Both the position numbers and the translations under genes were made by a program. From Anaerobacillus isosaccharinicus (GTDB lineage: Bacteria > Bacillota > Bacilli > Bacillales > Anaerobacillaceae), in NCBI RefSeq assembly GCF_001866075.3, contig NZ_CP063356.1, forward strand, positions 2,160,164 through 2,224,163: a DNA stretch of 64,000 nucleotides, written 5' to 3'. Positions 1-8,599 of the stretch are shown one piece after another; position 1 is the stretch's first letter; each line of letters begins with the position of its first letter. The notes under the pieces are model-generated. The model ran no database searches and was not told the origin of the DNA. It saw only the letters and a list, made by a program, of their open reading frames with translations.

Positions 1-838
1 CAATGACAGTCCCAGGCTCAACAACTGTTCCTTCCTCAATTCCTTTTTCAAATCCACTTAAATGGGCGAAATAATGGTATACATTGTCAAGGTCGCGAAT
101 ACCAACACGCCATCCACCATATTTATTCCAACCCTTTAATTCGACGATTCCATAAGTTGTAGCTCTTACTGGCGTCCCATGGCCCGCAAAAATATCGGTA
201 CCTTCATGAATTCTGCGACCACCCCAGCCACGAGCATCCCCCCATGTATTTTTGTAACTGTAATTAAAATGGATGGGCATTGGAAAAGCATTTTTATTTA
301 GGGCTATCGTATTATAGGTCTCATAAATCTTTGCATGCCCCATGATTAGTTGCAGTGATTTTTCACGGTGATAAAATTCCCAAATACCTACTCGAATGTT
401 TTCTTCATCATTTCCGTAGGACTCTAAATGTCGGGCAAACGTATATAGAACATCTTCGTCATCGTTTCGATTGGCTATGCCGTCTCCGTTCCCATCTAAA
501 CCGACACCGCCAAACATACTAATGGAGAGAGGGTTTGTATCATCTAGGTCAGGGTTTAAAGGGCCAACCCATTGCTGAGGCGAATAAAAAATTGCGATAG
601 CGCCTTCTTCCCGCGGTAAATCCCTTCTTGCACGTCGTAAGCCCCGCTCAAAGGAATCAGCTGCAGCTAAGTAATACCAAGGGACATTAGTTACCGTTTC
701 AACTTTCTTATATAAGTCCATCCTACTCTCTAAAAGTTGCTCATAAGTGAGCTCTTTTGCCTCAGTAGCAAAAGTAGTTGAAGGTATAGTCGCTAATGTC
801 ATGAAAATTGTAATGATGAATAATAGTGAGCGTTTCAT
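1..838 (-). CDS. lytH: M23 peptidase LytH-like, partial (3' end outside window)
   Basis: The gene reads leftward from an ATG at 838 behind AAAGGAG, giving 279 residues before the window edge. An N-terminal signal peptide (MKRSLLFIITIF, cleavage near TFA-TEA) implies export. A lytic-transglycosylase-like region follows, and near residues 208-213 and 254-259 are HEGTD and HYFAH, the HxxxD and HxH zinc motifs of M23 metallopeptidases. In B. subtilis lytH (yunA) sits divergently next to lipA and encodes a sporulation L-Ala-D-Glu endopeptidase that trims cortex peptidoglycan; the same arrangement is seen here. The function is inferred from motif plus synteny. The end of the M23 domain is cut off by the window. 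Confidence 0.85.
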   Translation of the reverse strand, partial: MKRSLLFIITIFMTLATIPSTTFATEAKELTYEQLLESRMDLYKKVETVTNVPWYYLAAADSFERGLRRARRDLPREEGAIAIFYSPQQWVGPLNPDLDDTNPLSISMFGGVGLDGNGDGIANRNDDEDVLYTFARHLESYGNDEENIRVGIWEFYHREKSLQLIMGHAKIYETYNTIALNKNAFPMPIHFNYSYKNTWGDARGWGGRRIHEGTDIFAGHGTPVRATTYGIVELKGWNKYGGWRVGIRDLDNVYHYFAHLSGFEKGIEEGTVVEPGTVI

Positions 839-1071
839 CTAAAGAACTCCTTTCTGGCAAACCCCTAACTATAGTTTGTTGAAAAAGACGAGAAAAATAT
901 ATGTTAATTAATGCCAGTAGTAATGCAACAGCTTTGAGATTTCACATTTTTCATGGTAAAGTAAATCTAGTTAGTTTAGAGTGTAAGTAACGACTGTTGA
1001 GTTTTAATAGGAAGATCAAATTCTACAAAGTAGTGGCTCAACACTCATACCTTCAAATGGGAGTGAATACC

Positions 1072-1980
1072 TTGGCAAAACAAGAAGAATATATTCGTAA
1101 ACCAGATTGGCTAAAAATTAAACTTAATACGAACGATTCATATACAGGCTTAAAAAAAATGATGCGTGAAGAAAACCTTCATACTGTCTGTGAAGAAGCT
1201 CGCTGTCCAAACATTCATGAATGTTGGGCAGAACGAAAAACAGCTACGTTTATGATTTTAGGAGATATTTGTACAAGAGCATGTCGTTTTTGTGCAGTCA
1301 AAACAGGTCTTCCAAGTGAATTAGATTTAGGTGAACCTGAACGAGTAGCCAAATCGGTTAAAACAATGGGACTAAAACACGTTGTCATTACAGCCGTAGC
1401 TAGAGATGATTTGAAAGATGGTGGCGCAAAAGTCTTTGCTGAGACAGTTCGAGCCATTCGCCGTAAAAGTCCATTTTGTACGATCGAAGTTTTGCCATCA
1501 GACATGATGGGTTCTTTAGATAACCTAAAGATTTTAATGGATGCAAGGCCCAACATACTTAATCACAACATTGAAACGGTTAAACGATTAACTCAAAGAG
1601 TTAGAGCAAGAGCTACTTATGAACGTTCTCTTTTAGTGTTGAAAAATGCAAAAGAGTTACATCCAAATATTCCAACAAAATCAAGCTTAATGATTGGACT
1701 TGGTGAAACGAAAGAAGAAATCATTGAAACAATGGATGACCTTCGTGCTCATGATGTCGACATTTTAACAATTGGGCAATACTTACAGCCGACTAAAAGT
1801 CATATCAAACTTGAAAAATATTGGAGTCCTGAAGAATTTGCAGAGCTAAAAGAAATTGCAATGACAAAAGGCTTTAGCCATTGCGAAAGTGGTCCTTTAG
1901 TGAGATCTTCCTACCACGCTGATGAACAAGTGAACGAAGCGCAAGCTAGACAGGAAGCAATGAAAGTAAAAGAGGATTAG
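1072..1980 (+). CDS. lipA: lipoyl synthase LipA
   Basis: Radical SAM enzyme that inserts two sulfurs into octanoyl groups on lipoyl domains. C40, C45 and C51 match the auxiliary-cluster CX4CX5C motif; C67, C71 and C74 are the radical SAM CX3CX2C; the C-terminal RSSYHADE carries the conserved Ser ligand. The start is taken as TTG 1072 because GGGAGTGA (1059-1066) precedes it by 5 nt and the protein then begins [10 protein letters not shown] as in relatives; the frame is open further upstream to 997. Length 302 residues, normal for the family. Monocistronic, with a terminator whose stem includes the stop codon. Confidence 0.97.
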   Translation: MAKQEEYIRKPDWLKIKLNTNDSYTGLKKMMREENLHTVCEEARCPNIHECWAERKTATFMILGDICTRACRFCAVKTGLPSELDLGEPERVAKSVKTMGLKHVVITAVARDDLKDGGAKVFAETVRAIRRKSPFCTIEVLPSDMMGSLDNLKILMDARPNILNHNIETVKRLTQRVRARATYERSLLVLKNAKELHPNIPTKSSLMIGLGETKEEIIETMDDLRAHDVDILTIGQYLQPTKSHIKLEKYWSPEEFAELKEIAMTKGFSHCESGPLVRSSYHADEQVNEAQARQEAMKVKED

Positions 1981-2012
1981 GTTTTCCAAACCTAATCCTT
2001 TAAAGCTTTTTT
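1974..2012 (+). terminator. lipA terminator
   Basis: GGATTAGG / CCTAATCC hairpin followed by a T-rich tail; the lipA TAG stop lies in the left arm. Confidence 0.75.
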
Positions 2013-2052
2013 AAAAGATAAGAAAGTATAAACTTTTTGAACTTTAAAAGTT

Positions 2053-2178
2053 GTCTAGCTCCGAGCGCCAGCGGCTCGAGGTCAAATAACCTGCCAGATA
2101 AAAAAGTGAAAAAGCGCACTTTTTTCCTGGCAGAACATTTGCTTGTCGCCGCTAGGCGGGCGCTCTGCGCTTTTCTTA
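2053..2178. repeat. 126-bp dispersed repeat, copy 1
   Basis: Runs from GTCTAGCTCCGAGCGCC to GCGCTTTTCTTA, with internal inverted segments (GAGCGCCAGCGGC against GCCGCTAGGCGGGCGC; CCTGCCAG against CTGGCAG; AAAAGTG...CACTTTT). The second copy at 15934-16059 has the same length and nearly the same sequence. It is a palindromic, non-coding, MITE-like unit sitting between lipA and yutC. Confidence 0.85.
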
Positions 2179-2191
2179 TGATCCGCTAGAA

Positions 2192-2860
2192 TTAGTTGTT
2201 TCGCTTTATTTGGTCATAACGATTGTACATGTCTGAATACCCGCGCATGTTTACATCGTTTTCACCATTTTCATTTTCACTAGCGCTCATTCGTCTCCCT
2301 TGAGGCGATTGGAGCATTTCTTCGATCGTATGCTCTAATACCTCTTGAACATTTTCTGTTCTAGAAGTTAGGCTTCCGAAGCGTTCAATATTCTTAATCA
2401 TCTCAGGTTGGTCTGAAACGTAAACGTTAAAGAACCTGGGGACACAACTCATAGCTGTTTGTTTTACTTGATCAGCGGTCATAAAGCGATCCTCAGATGT
2501 AGTTTCATAAGCAATTAATACATTTTGGTCTGTCACTAATGTAGCGACATCATTGACATCTGGAATAAGAACAGCCAATTTACTAATGGCATCAGCTAAA
2601 AGCTCTGGGTCATAAACTGCAATTTGTGGATTTCTCCCACCTCTTGGTAACGCAGTTTCTGGTTGATGACGTACATAACCGAAGCGTTGAATCTGATGAT
2701 AGTCTTTATCAGGATTAATAACAGTAAATTCACTTCGGTTCTTACTATTAAAAAGTTCTTGATTGTCCTTTGCAATCGGTGAATCGTTTTCCATCAAAGC
2801 TTGGCATCCTGTAGCGAACGTTACGAAACAAAGAGTTATTGCTAATACTAATTTTTTCAC
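2192..2860 (-). CDS. yutC: YhcN/YlaJ-family sporulation lipoprotein (YutC-like)
   Basis: 222 residues with a lipoprotein signal peptide ending in TGC (Cys19). The body contains the YhcN/YlaJ-type pattern: an N-terminal low-complexity stretch, then a folded domain with repeated DVNDVATLVTDQNVLIAYE-like beta-alpha elements (about 95-170), then a charged, Asn-rich tail ending YNRYDQIKRNN. Family members are spore-membrane or germination-linked lipoproteins in Bacillus. It lies beside lipA and yutD, as yutC does in B. subtilis. ATG 2860 has AGGAGGTGTAG upstream. Exact role is not known. Confidence 0.8.
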   Translation of the reverse strand: MKKLVLAITLCFVTFATGCQALMENDSPIAKDNQELFNSKNRSEFTVINPDKDYHQIQRFGYVRHQPETALPRGGRNPQIAVYDPELLADAISKLAVLIPDVNDVATLVTDQNVLIAYETTSEDRFMTADQVKQTAMSCVPRFFNVYVSDQPEMIKNIERFGSLTSRTENVQEVLEHTIEEMLQSPQGRRMSASENENGENDVNMRGYSDMYNRYDQIKRNN

Positions 2861-3063
2861 TTGCTACACCTCCTAAATAGATTCTGTTTAAAAAGAGGGC
2901 AACTGATCGTTGACACCTTTTTAAACGGGCTCTATTTAGTAGGATGACCAAATTTATCTTTGTTACCATTAGAAAAAATTGTTAGTTCCTAGCAACTAAA
3001 GAAGCAAATAGAGGTTGAATTTTTCTTATTAATCAGGCAATATAATAAATGAGGTGACATATA

Positions 3064-3393
3064 ATGATCCGTGTACAAGGAGTAAGCTTTGAAGTAATTG
3101 AAGAACATAGAGAAGCTTGGGATGAGGAAGCATTTAAAGCTAGATATAGTGATGTTTTAAATAAATATGATTACATCGTTGGTGATTGGGGTTATAGCCA
3201 GCTTCGTTTACGAGGTTTTTTTGAGGATAACAATCGAAAAGCTACATACGATTCGAAAATCAGTACGTTTCCAGAGTACTTGTTCGAATATTGTAACTTT
3301 GGCTGTCCATACTTTGTGTTACGACGTGTAAAGGAAGAACGTAGTAATACTAAAAAAGCAAAAGAGCCGGAAAAAGATTTAGTAACTGAATGA
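3064..3393 (+). CDS. yutD: YutD family protein
   Basis: 109 residues matching the small YutD family of Firmicutes (core YDYIVGDWGYSQLRLRGFF ... CNFGCPYFVLRR). Two cysteines (CNFGC) are conserved in the C-terminal part; the last 15 residues are charged and likely disordered. GAGGTGACATATA precedes the ATG. The cellular role of YutD is not established. Transcribed away from yutC and ended by its own hairpin terminator. Confidence 0.85.
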   Translation: MIRVQGVSFEVIEEHREAWDEEAFKARYSDVLNKYDYIVGDWGYSQLRLRGFFEDNNRKATYDSKISTFPEYLFEYCNFGCPYFVLRRVKEERSNTKKAKEPEKDLVTE

Positions 3394-3397
3394 AGGG

Positions 3398-3430
3398 AAA
3401 AGCATGTTTCTTATGAAATATGCTTTTTTG
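3398..3430 (+). terminator. yutD terminator
   Basis: AAAAGCAT / ATGCTTTT-type hairpin followed by TTTTTTG directly after the yutD stop. Confidence 0.65.
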
Positions 3431-3440
3431 TTTTTGAAAA

Positions 3441-3470
3441 AAAAGACTGACACCCTATTGTCAGTCTTTT
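3441..3470 (-). terminator. bidirectional terminator
   Basis: Perfect AAAAGACTGACA / TGTCAGTCTTTT inverted repeat with a 6-nt loop, between the ends of yutD and the DUF3905 gene. Confidence 0.85.
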
Positions 3471-3477
3471 CTGTAAC

Positions 3478-3747
3478 CTATTTAGAAGTATACGGTGCAT
3501 CCTTTTTGTTTGGGTCATCATGGGGTGGATGAGCCCCTGGATCTTGGCGAGGTAAACTTTGATGAAGTGATTTAAATTCATAATTAAATGCACTATAACT
3601 ACGTTGACCTTCACGCCATGGCGTTGTTTTCCCTAATTTTTTATTTACTGGTGAGCCATACGGCCCCTCAGGTGTATCCTCAGGAATCACGTAATTTGCC
3701 CCTATCTCAACATTTGAAAAATCAGCATATTTTTCTTTGTCGCTCAT
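3478..3747 (-). CDS. DUF3905 family protein
   Basis: 89-residue soluble protein, rich in Pro and charged residues (PEDTPEGPYGSP, PRQDPGAHPPHDDP). It resembles the DUF3905 family of spore-formers. The upstream GTG at 3756 overlaps the SD site AAGGAGGTG, so ATG 3747 (MSDKEKY) is the better start. Function unknown. Confidence 0.75.
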   Translation of the reverse strand: MSDKEKYADFSNVEIGANYVIPEDTPEGPYGSPVNKKLGKTTPWREGQRSYSAFNYEFKSLHQSLPRQDPGAHPPHDDPNKKDAPYTSK

Positions 3748-3817
3748 TAGATCCACACCTCCTTACATTAGCTTTCCGAAAAGAGGTTGTTAATATAATA
3801 TAAAAAATTGGTTAAGC

Positions 3818-4087
3818 CTATCCGATCACTTCATAAAGATAGCTGCGAAGATCTTCGGCATCTTTTTCATCTAGGTTAAACGCGTGTTCAATATAACCAG
3901 GCTCTTCTAAATCATCTGTACCTATAATTGCAAGACGATTAGACTGCATATCAAGGACAATTTGTTTGCCATAATAGCGCGATGTTGACATGATTGCAAT
4001 ATCAAACCGTTGATTTTCTCCCATAAAACTAACGAAACGCGTTTTCGTCTGTTCAGTCTCATCATAAAGATAAAAACGTTCAGCCAT
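3818..4087 (-). CDS. DUF3055 / SAV0927-family protein
   Basis: 89 residues beginning MAERFYLYDETEQTKTRFVSF, with the DMQSNRLAIIGTDDLEEPGY core of DUF3055, a small cytosolic family of Bacillales. AAGGGGTGAGAC precedes the ATG. It lies downstream of glpX but is separated from it by a terminator and a palindromic repeat, so it is probably a separate transcript. Function unknown. Confidence 0.85.
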   Translation of the reverse strand: MAERFYLYDETEQTKTRFVSFMGENQRFDIAIMSTSRYYGKQIVLDMQSNRLAIIGTDDLEEPGYIEHAFNLDEKDAEDLRSYLYEVIG

Positions 4088-4137
4088 GCTGTCTCACCCC
4101 TTCTTAAACATATTTAGATCATATCTCATTTTTTATA

Positions 4138-4181
4138 CAAAAAAAAGAAATTGACCTTCTCTAAAGTCAACTTCTTTTTTT
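4138..4181 (-). terminator. glpX terminator
   Basis: GAAGTTGAC ... GTCAATTTC hairpin (read on the minus strand) flanked by A and T runs, downstream of glpX. Confidence 0.75.
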
Positions 4182-4285
4182 AATGTAAAATGTAGAATGT
4201 AGAATGTAGAATTGGCCGTTAGTAAAGCTTTGAAGCTTTACTAAAAACATTTTACATTTTACATTTTGAATTCTACATTTTACAA
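4182..4285. repeat. 7-bp-unit palindromic repeat, copy A
   Basis: Left arm of tandem TGTARAA heptamers, central palindrome AGTAAAGCTTTGAAGCTTTACT, right arm of TTYTACA/TTTTACA heptamers. Lies between glpX and the DUF3055 gene. Confidence 0.85.
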
Positions 4286-4287
4286 AA

Positions 4288-5256
4288 TTACTCCATCACC
4301 AAATGTGGTTTGTTAGATAAATGGTGGTGGGCTTTAATGTAACGAACAGTTTTTGTTTTTGCACGCATCACGATTGAATCTGTTTCAACTAAATCTCCGC
4401 CTAGGAAACGAACACCTTCAAGTAACTCTCCTGAAGAAACTCCTGTAGCTGCAAAAATAGCATCGTCACCACGAACTAAGTCTTCTAGTTGTAAAATTTG
4501 TGTTGGGTCTTCTAACCCCATTCGTTTGCAACGTTCAACTTCCTCATCATTCATTGGTACAAGTCTTGCTTGCATATCGCCACCAAGAGCTTTTAGCGCA
4601 GCCGCTGAAATGACACCCTCTGGAGCACCACCAATACCAATAAAAAGATCGATACCAGTTTGAGGTAGAGCTGTTGCAATTGCTGCACCAACATCACCGT
4701 CACCAAACAGTTTTACACGAGCGCCTTTTTTACGAACACGGTCAATAATTTCGTCGTGACGTTTGCGTTCTTGGATAATGACTGTTACATCTTGAACACG
4801 TTTATTTGTCATTTTTGCGATGATATCAATTGTTTTTTCAATTGGATCGTCAAGACGAACTAGCCCTGCAGCTTTAGGTCCAACTGCAATTTTTTCCATG
4901 TACATATCTGGGGCGTGAAGCAAGCAGCCTTTGTCACCAATGGCTACAACAGCCATAGCATTAGGATGTCCTTTTGCAACGATGCTTGTCCCTTCTAATG
5001 GATCAACGGCAATATCAACTTGAGGTCCATTTCCATTACCAAGTACTTCGCCAATATATAACATAGGAGCCTCATCAAGCTCTCCTTCGCCAATAACAAC
5101 CGTTCCGTTCATGTTTACAGAATCGAACATCGCTCTCATCGCACTAGTCGCTGCATTATCAGCCTCATTTTTCTTTCCACGGCCCATCCATTGGGCGCTA
5201 GCTAGTGCAGCTGCTTCAGTTACACGAACAATTTCTAACGCTAATTCACGTTCCAC
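4288..5256 (-). CDS. glpX: class II fructose-1,6-bisphosphatase GlpX
   Basis: 322 residues, the family's usual length. Hydrolyses fructose-1,6-bisphosphate to fructose-6-phosphate in gluconeogenesis. [11 protein letters not shown] (57-67) and VDPLEGT (84-90) carry the metal and phosphate ligands of the class II (GlpX) fold. The start ATG at 5256 follows GGGGGAATTGTTAAG. A terminator and the heptamer repeat lie downstream. Gene order beside yut genes differs from B. subtilis, where the class II enzyme is elsewhere (ywjI). Confidence 0.95.
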   Translation of the reverse strand: MERELALEIVRVTEAAALASAQWMGRGKKNEADNAATSAMRAMFDSVNMNGTVVIGEGELDEAPMLYIGEVLGNGNGPQVDIAVDPLEGTSIVAKGHPNAMAVVAIGDKGCLLHAPDMYMEKIAVGPKAAGLVRLDDPIEKTIDIIAKMTNKRVQDVTVIIQERKRHDEIIDRVRKKGARVKLFGDGDVGAAIATALPQTGIDLFIGIGGAPEGVISAAALKALGGDMQARLVPMNDEEVERCKRMGLEDPTQILQLEDLVRGDDAIFAATGVSSGELLEGVRFLGGDLVETDSIVMRAKTKTVRYIKAHHHLSNKPHLVME

Positions 5257-5406
5257 TTAACAATTCCCCCATTATGTATGTTATTTATCCTTTAACATCA
5301 TAACAAAATGAGCCTAAATATTAAACTTGAAATCATAAATCGGTAAAATTCCATGAAATTGTGACTATGTGTTATACTAATTTTAAAAAAGTGTAGGTGA
5401 GAATAA

Positions 5407-5847
5407 ATGTATTTTGTTGATCGTAAAACAATCGATGCAAAACTTTCGATTATGGATGAGTACTTACAATTTTATAATAGTAAAACCGATTGGTCTTCAT
5501 TTGAGGACAAGCTATCTTTAGAACGAGTTGTACATATTGTCATCGAAGCAATCATTGATGTAGGAAATAGCATTATTGACGGGTTTGTTATGAGGGACCC
5601 AGGAAGTTATGAAGACATTATTGAAATTTTACTTGATGAAAAAGTGATTGATGAAAATGATGCTACAAGCTTTAAAAAAGTAGTCGCACTCAGAACAATG
5701 GTTGTTCGTGACTATACAAAGGTAGATCACGAACTAGTAAAGCAAATATTTACGGACAATGCAAAATCCCTAATCAACTTTGCACCTTCCGTTCACAAAT
5801 ATTTAAAAAACGAATTAGGACATGTAACCGCGTTTATTCCTGAATAA
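5407..5847 (+). CDS. yutE: DUF86 / HepT-fold protein YutE
   Basis: 146-residue all-helical protein of the DUF86 (HepT-like) family, clearly YutE by sequence (MYFVDRKTID ... RDPGSYEDIIEILLDEKV) and position before yutF. HepT toxins carry RX4-6HXY; here the segment R96-TMVV-R101-D-Y103 has Arg in place of His, and no MNT nucleotidyltransferase partner is adjacent, so RNase toxin activity is doubtful. GTAGGTGAGAATAA precedes the ATG. Transcribed divergently from glpX across a 150-bp gap. Confidence 0.85.
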   Translation: MYFVDRKTIDAKLSIMDEYLQFYNSKTDWSSFEDKLSLERVVHIVIEAIIDVGNSIIDGFVMRDPGSYEDIIEILLDEKVIDENDATSFKKVVALRTMVVRDYTKVDHELVKQIFTDNAKSLINFAPSVHKYLKNELGHVTAFIPE

Positions 5848-6015
5848 TGTAAAATGTAGAATGTAAAATGTAGAATTTTAGAAAGTGGAGCTTCGAAGCG
5901 TTGCAAACATCATTCTAGATCTCGAGTTCTAAAATAATAAAATGTGAATTTCAGAAAAGGGACTACAAAGCGACACAAACATAATTCTACATTCTACATT
6001 CTGAATTCTACATTA
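5845..6015. repeat. 7-bp-unit palindromic repeat, copy B (compound)
   Basis: TGTARAA heptamers at 5848-5877, a core GGAGCTTCGAAGCG near 5887, a second decayed core, and TTCTACA units at 5985-6013. Longer than the other copies (171 bp), as if two units are merged. It starts at the yutE stop codon. Confidence 0.75.
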
Positions 6016-6103
6016 TTTAAATATGTATATTTACAAACATTTTAGTTGTTTAATTTACTAATGGATCATCATCTATTAAAATAGAGGAAAGGGTGGTGAA
6101 GAG

Positions 6104-6742
6104 ATGGCAAACCAAGTTTCTACTCGTGATCAAATCTTAAGTTTATTGAAAGTAAATAAACAACTTACAGTTTCTGAAATGGCAAACCAACTCGATATTA
6201 CAGAAATGGCAGTACGCCGGCATTTAAATACATTAGAACGAGATAATATTATTAGCACAACGCTAGTTCGCCAAGCAATGGGACGTCCGACAAATGTTTA
6301 TTATTTAACAAAAACAGGACAAGAGATGTTCCCACGAAACTATGCGACTTTAACCGTAGATTTACTTAGAGATCTTGAAGATCTAAATGGTAAAGAAGTG
6401 GTTGAACAATTATTCGAGCGAAGAAAAGAACGTATGAAGGAAAAGTATGGTTCACGCATAATGGATCATAAAACGCTTGATGAAAAAATTGCTGAACTAG
6501 CCCGTCTTCAGAATGAGCACGGTTACATGGTTGAATGGGAAAAAGACGAGGAAGGGAATTACCTTTTCAAAGAATATAATTGCCCAATCTCAGAAATAGC
6601 TCAAGAATATCCTGTAGCATGTAAGTGTGAATTGTCTCTGTTCCAAGAACTTTTAGGTACAGACCAAGTCGACTGTGAAGTGTGTATGGCTACAGACGCT
6701 GAACCTCACTGTTTCTATAAGATTAAGCCAAAAAATAATTAG
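6104..6742 (+). CDS. SufR-like HTH transcriptional regulator with C-terminal cysteine cluster
   Basis: 212 residues. An N-terminal winged helix (about 5-75; LTVSEMANQLDITEMAVRRHLNTLE) is of the DeoR/ArsR kind. The C-terminal region holds Cys160, 173, 175, 191, 194 and 203, in a pattern like the Fe-S-binding tail of SufR-type regulators (CxCELSLFQELL ... CEVCMATDAEPHC). I infer an Fe-S or redox-sensing repressor; targets are not visible. GAAAGGGTGGTGAAG precedes ATG 6104. Monocistronic with its own terminator. Confidence 0.75.
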   Translation: MANQVSTRDQILSLLKVNKQLTVSEMANQLDITEMAVRRHLNTLERDNIISTTLVRQAMGRPTNVYYLTKTGQEMFPRNYATLTVDLLRDLEDLNGKEVVEQLFERRKERMKEKYGSRIMDHKTLDEKIAELARLQNEHGYMVEWEKDEEGNYLFKEYNCPISEIAQEYPVACKCELSLFQELLGTDQVDCEVCMATDAEPHCFYKIKPKNN

Positions 6743-6752
6743 GTTAACGAAC

Positions 6753-6785
6753 GTCACCTCTAATCTGAGGTGGCTTTTTCTTTTT
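6753..6785 (+). terminator. terminator of SufR-like gene
   Basis: TCACCTC / GAGGTGG hairpin with a T5CT5 tail, 11 bp after the stop. Confidence 0.8.
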
Positions 6786-6901
6786 GATTAGGTTAAAATT
6801 TGAAAAGTCGTAATCAACAAAGAGTAGTTGTAATTTAAAAAGCAAAATACATAATTTAAAAATTAATCAAACGTTTAATTAAAAAGGAGGACTTTTAATA
6901 A

Positions 6902-7669
6902 ATGAAGCATTATGAAGGTTATTTAATTGATTTAGACGGGACAATGTACCGTGGAAAAGAAAAAATTGAAGAAGCGGTGGAGTTTGTAAAGGAGTTGGCA
7001 GCAAGAGAGATTCCCTATCTTTTTGTTACCAATAATTCCTCTAAAACTTGTGCTCAAGTAGCAGAACACCTTTTGGAGATGGGGATTCCCGCTACCCAAA
7101 AGCATGTGTTTACAACAAGTATTGCCACAGCAAAGTTTATTGCTGAAGAAAAACAACATGCATCTGTTTATATGATCGGTGAAGAAGGGTTAAAAGATGC
7201 TATCGAAAAACAAGGCTTCACGATTAAAGATGAAGATGTAGATTATGTTGTGGTCGGCATTGATCGAGAGATAACCTACGAAAAGTTAGCAAAAGCATGT
7301 TTGGCTGTACGAGGAGGGGCGAAGTTTATTTCCACAAATGGAGATATTGCGTTACCTACAGAAAGAGGTCTAATGCCAGGAAACGGTTCTATTACTTCGG
7401 TCATCACTGTATCAACGGAAACAGCGCCAATTTTTATTGGTAAACCAGAATCAATTATTGTAGACCAAGCTCTAGAAGTTATCGGTACTCCAAGAGAAAA
7501 AACGGTTATGGTAGGCGACAACTATAATACAGACATTATGGCGGGGATTAATGCCAATATGGATACAATCATGGTCCATACAGGTGTAACCTCAAAAGAA
7601 CAGCTTTCAACCTACAAAAAACAACCAACCTTCTCAATTGACTCCTTGAGCGAGTGGAAGTTTCTTTAA
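6902..7669 (+). CDS. yutF: HAD-family phosphatase YutF (NagD/PNPPase type)
   Basis: 255 residues. DLDGT (10-14) is HAD motif I with nucleophile Asp; TNNSS (about 43-47) is motif II; GKPESIIVDQAL and GDNYNTDI are motifs III and IV. Belongs to the p-nitrophenyl phosphatase/NagD-like subfamily; natural substrate in Bacillus unresolved. AAAAAGGAGGACTTTTAATA precedes the ATG. Convergent with yutG, with the heptamer repeat filling the gap. Confidence 0.92.
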   Translation: MKHYEGYLIDLDGTMYRGKEKIEEAVEFVKELAAREIPYLFVTNNSSKTCAQVAEHLLEMGIPATQKHVFTTSIATAKFIAEEKQHASVYMIGEEGLKDAIEKQGFTIKDEDVDYVVVGIDREITYEKLAKACLAVRGGAKFISTNGDIALPTERGLMPGNGSITSVITVSTETAPIFIGKPESIIVDQALEVIGTPREKTVMVGDNYNTDIMAGINANMDTIMVHTGVTSKEQLSTYKKQPTFSIDSLSEWKFL

Positions 7670-7773
7670 ATGTAGAATTCAGAATGTAGAATGTAGAATT
7701 TTTGTGAGAGGGGAGCTCCGAAGCTCTGCCCTCATCATTTTACATTCTACATTTTACATTTTACATTTTACAT
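7669..7773. repeat. 7-bp-unit palindromic repeat, copy C
   Basis: TGTAGAA units, core GGGAGCTCCGAAGCTCTGCCCT, then TTCTACA/TTTTACA units. It fills the whole space between the yutF and yutG stop codons and abuts both. Confidence 0.85.
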
Positions 7774-8268
7774 TTACTCCACGTTCGCTGCTCGATGGGC
7801 GAGGCGACTTGAGGCAGCTGCGGCGATAGCACCGACAATATCGTCTAAAAATGTATGACATTCTTTGCTATCTTTATCATTCAATTTTTCTAAGATGCCA
7901 GGTTTTTGTTTATCAATATAACCGTAATTTGTAAAGCCAATTGAACCATAAACGTTCACGATGGAGAGGGCGATAATTTCATCTACCCCATATAAGCCTT
8001 CGTCTCTTTGAATTATGTCTAGTAACGGTGGTTCGATTAGATTTTTTTCAGCTAGCATATCTAATTGAATTCCAGTTAAAAGGGCATTTTGAACCTCGCG
8101 TTTTGCTAGCACTCGGTCTACGTTCTCGCGGCAGTCCTCAATTTTTAAGTCTGTATGGTACTTTACTTGAAGGAAGTAGACTAGATCGGCGATGTCATCT
8201 AAAGTAACACCTCGTTTAGTTAACCAATCCCTAGCTGTTTTTTCTACGATATCCATCTCTTTTTTCAT
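7774..8268 (-). CDS. yutG: YutG, phosphatidylglycerophosphatase A family
   Basis: 164 residues of the PgpA fold (DIADLVYFLQ ... DEIIALSIVNVYGSIGFTNYGYIDK ... HTFLDDIVGAIAAAASSRLAHR). PgpA removes the phosphate of phosphatidylglycerophosphate in lipid synthesis; YutG proteins are soluble relatives. ATG 8268 is preferred behind AGGTGATT; GTG 8277 (with AAAGGA upstream) is an equal alternative adding MII. Position beside yutF and yutH matches B. subtilis. Confidence 0.85.
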   Translation of the reverse strand: MKKEMDIVEKTARDWLTKRGVTLDDIADLVYFLQVKYHTDLKIEDCRENVDRVLAKREVQNALLTGIQLDMLAEKNLIEPPLLDIIQRDEGLYGVDEIIALSIVNVYGSIGFTNYGYIDKQKPGILEKLNDKDSKECHTFLDDIVGAIAAAASSRLAHRAANVE

Positions 8269-8474
8269 GATAATCACCTAGTTCCTTTCTTTGCGATTAT
8301 TATATGCCTCTAATTATGTTGATGTTAAAAACGATGCTCATCTTCCCTAACATTGTTTGACTTGTTAAGTCCCTTTATTCAATCTTATTTATAAGATCTG
8401 ATTTCATGAGAATCATTTTGCCCAGATATGTCATAGACTATCGTGTAAAGCAGTAAGTATACATTAATAGCATT

Positions 8475-8580
8475 GGTGTCAGACACCACAAAAAGACATT
8501 ATTATGATTTTGTCCATTTAGGGTGTCAGACACCCTAAAAAGACATTTTCATCAGTTTGTCCATCTGGGGTGTATAGGTA
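8475..8580. repeat. 47-bp tandem repeat carrying palindromes, 2.2 copies
   Basis: GGTGTC occurs at 8475 and 8522 and GGTGT again at 8569, an exact 47-bp period. The first two units start with the palindrome GGTGTCAGACACC and continue AAAAAGACATT...TTTGTCCAT. The third unit is cut after about 8 bp, just upstream of yutH. The rest of 8278-8474 shows nothing coding. Confidence 0.85.
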
Positions 8581-8599
8581 CTGATAAGGGGTGACGGGG

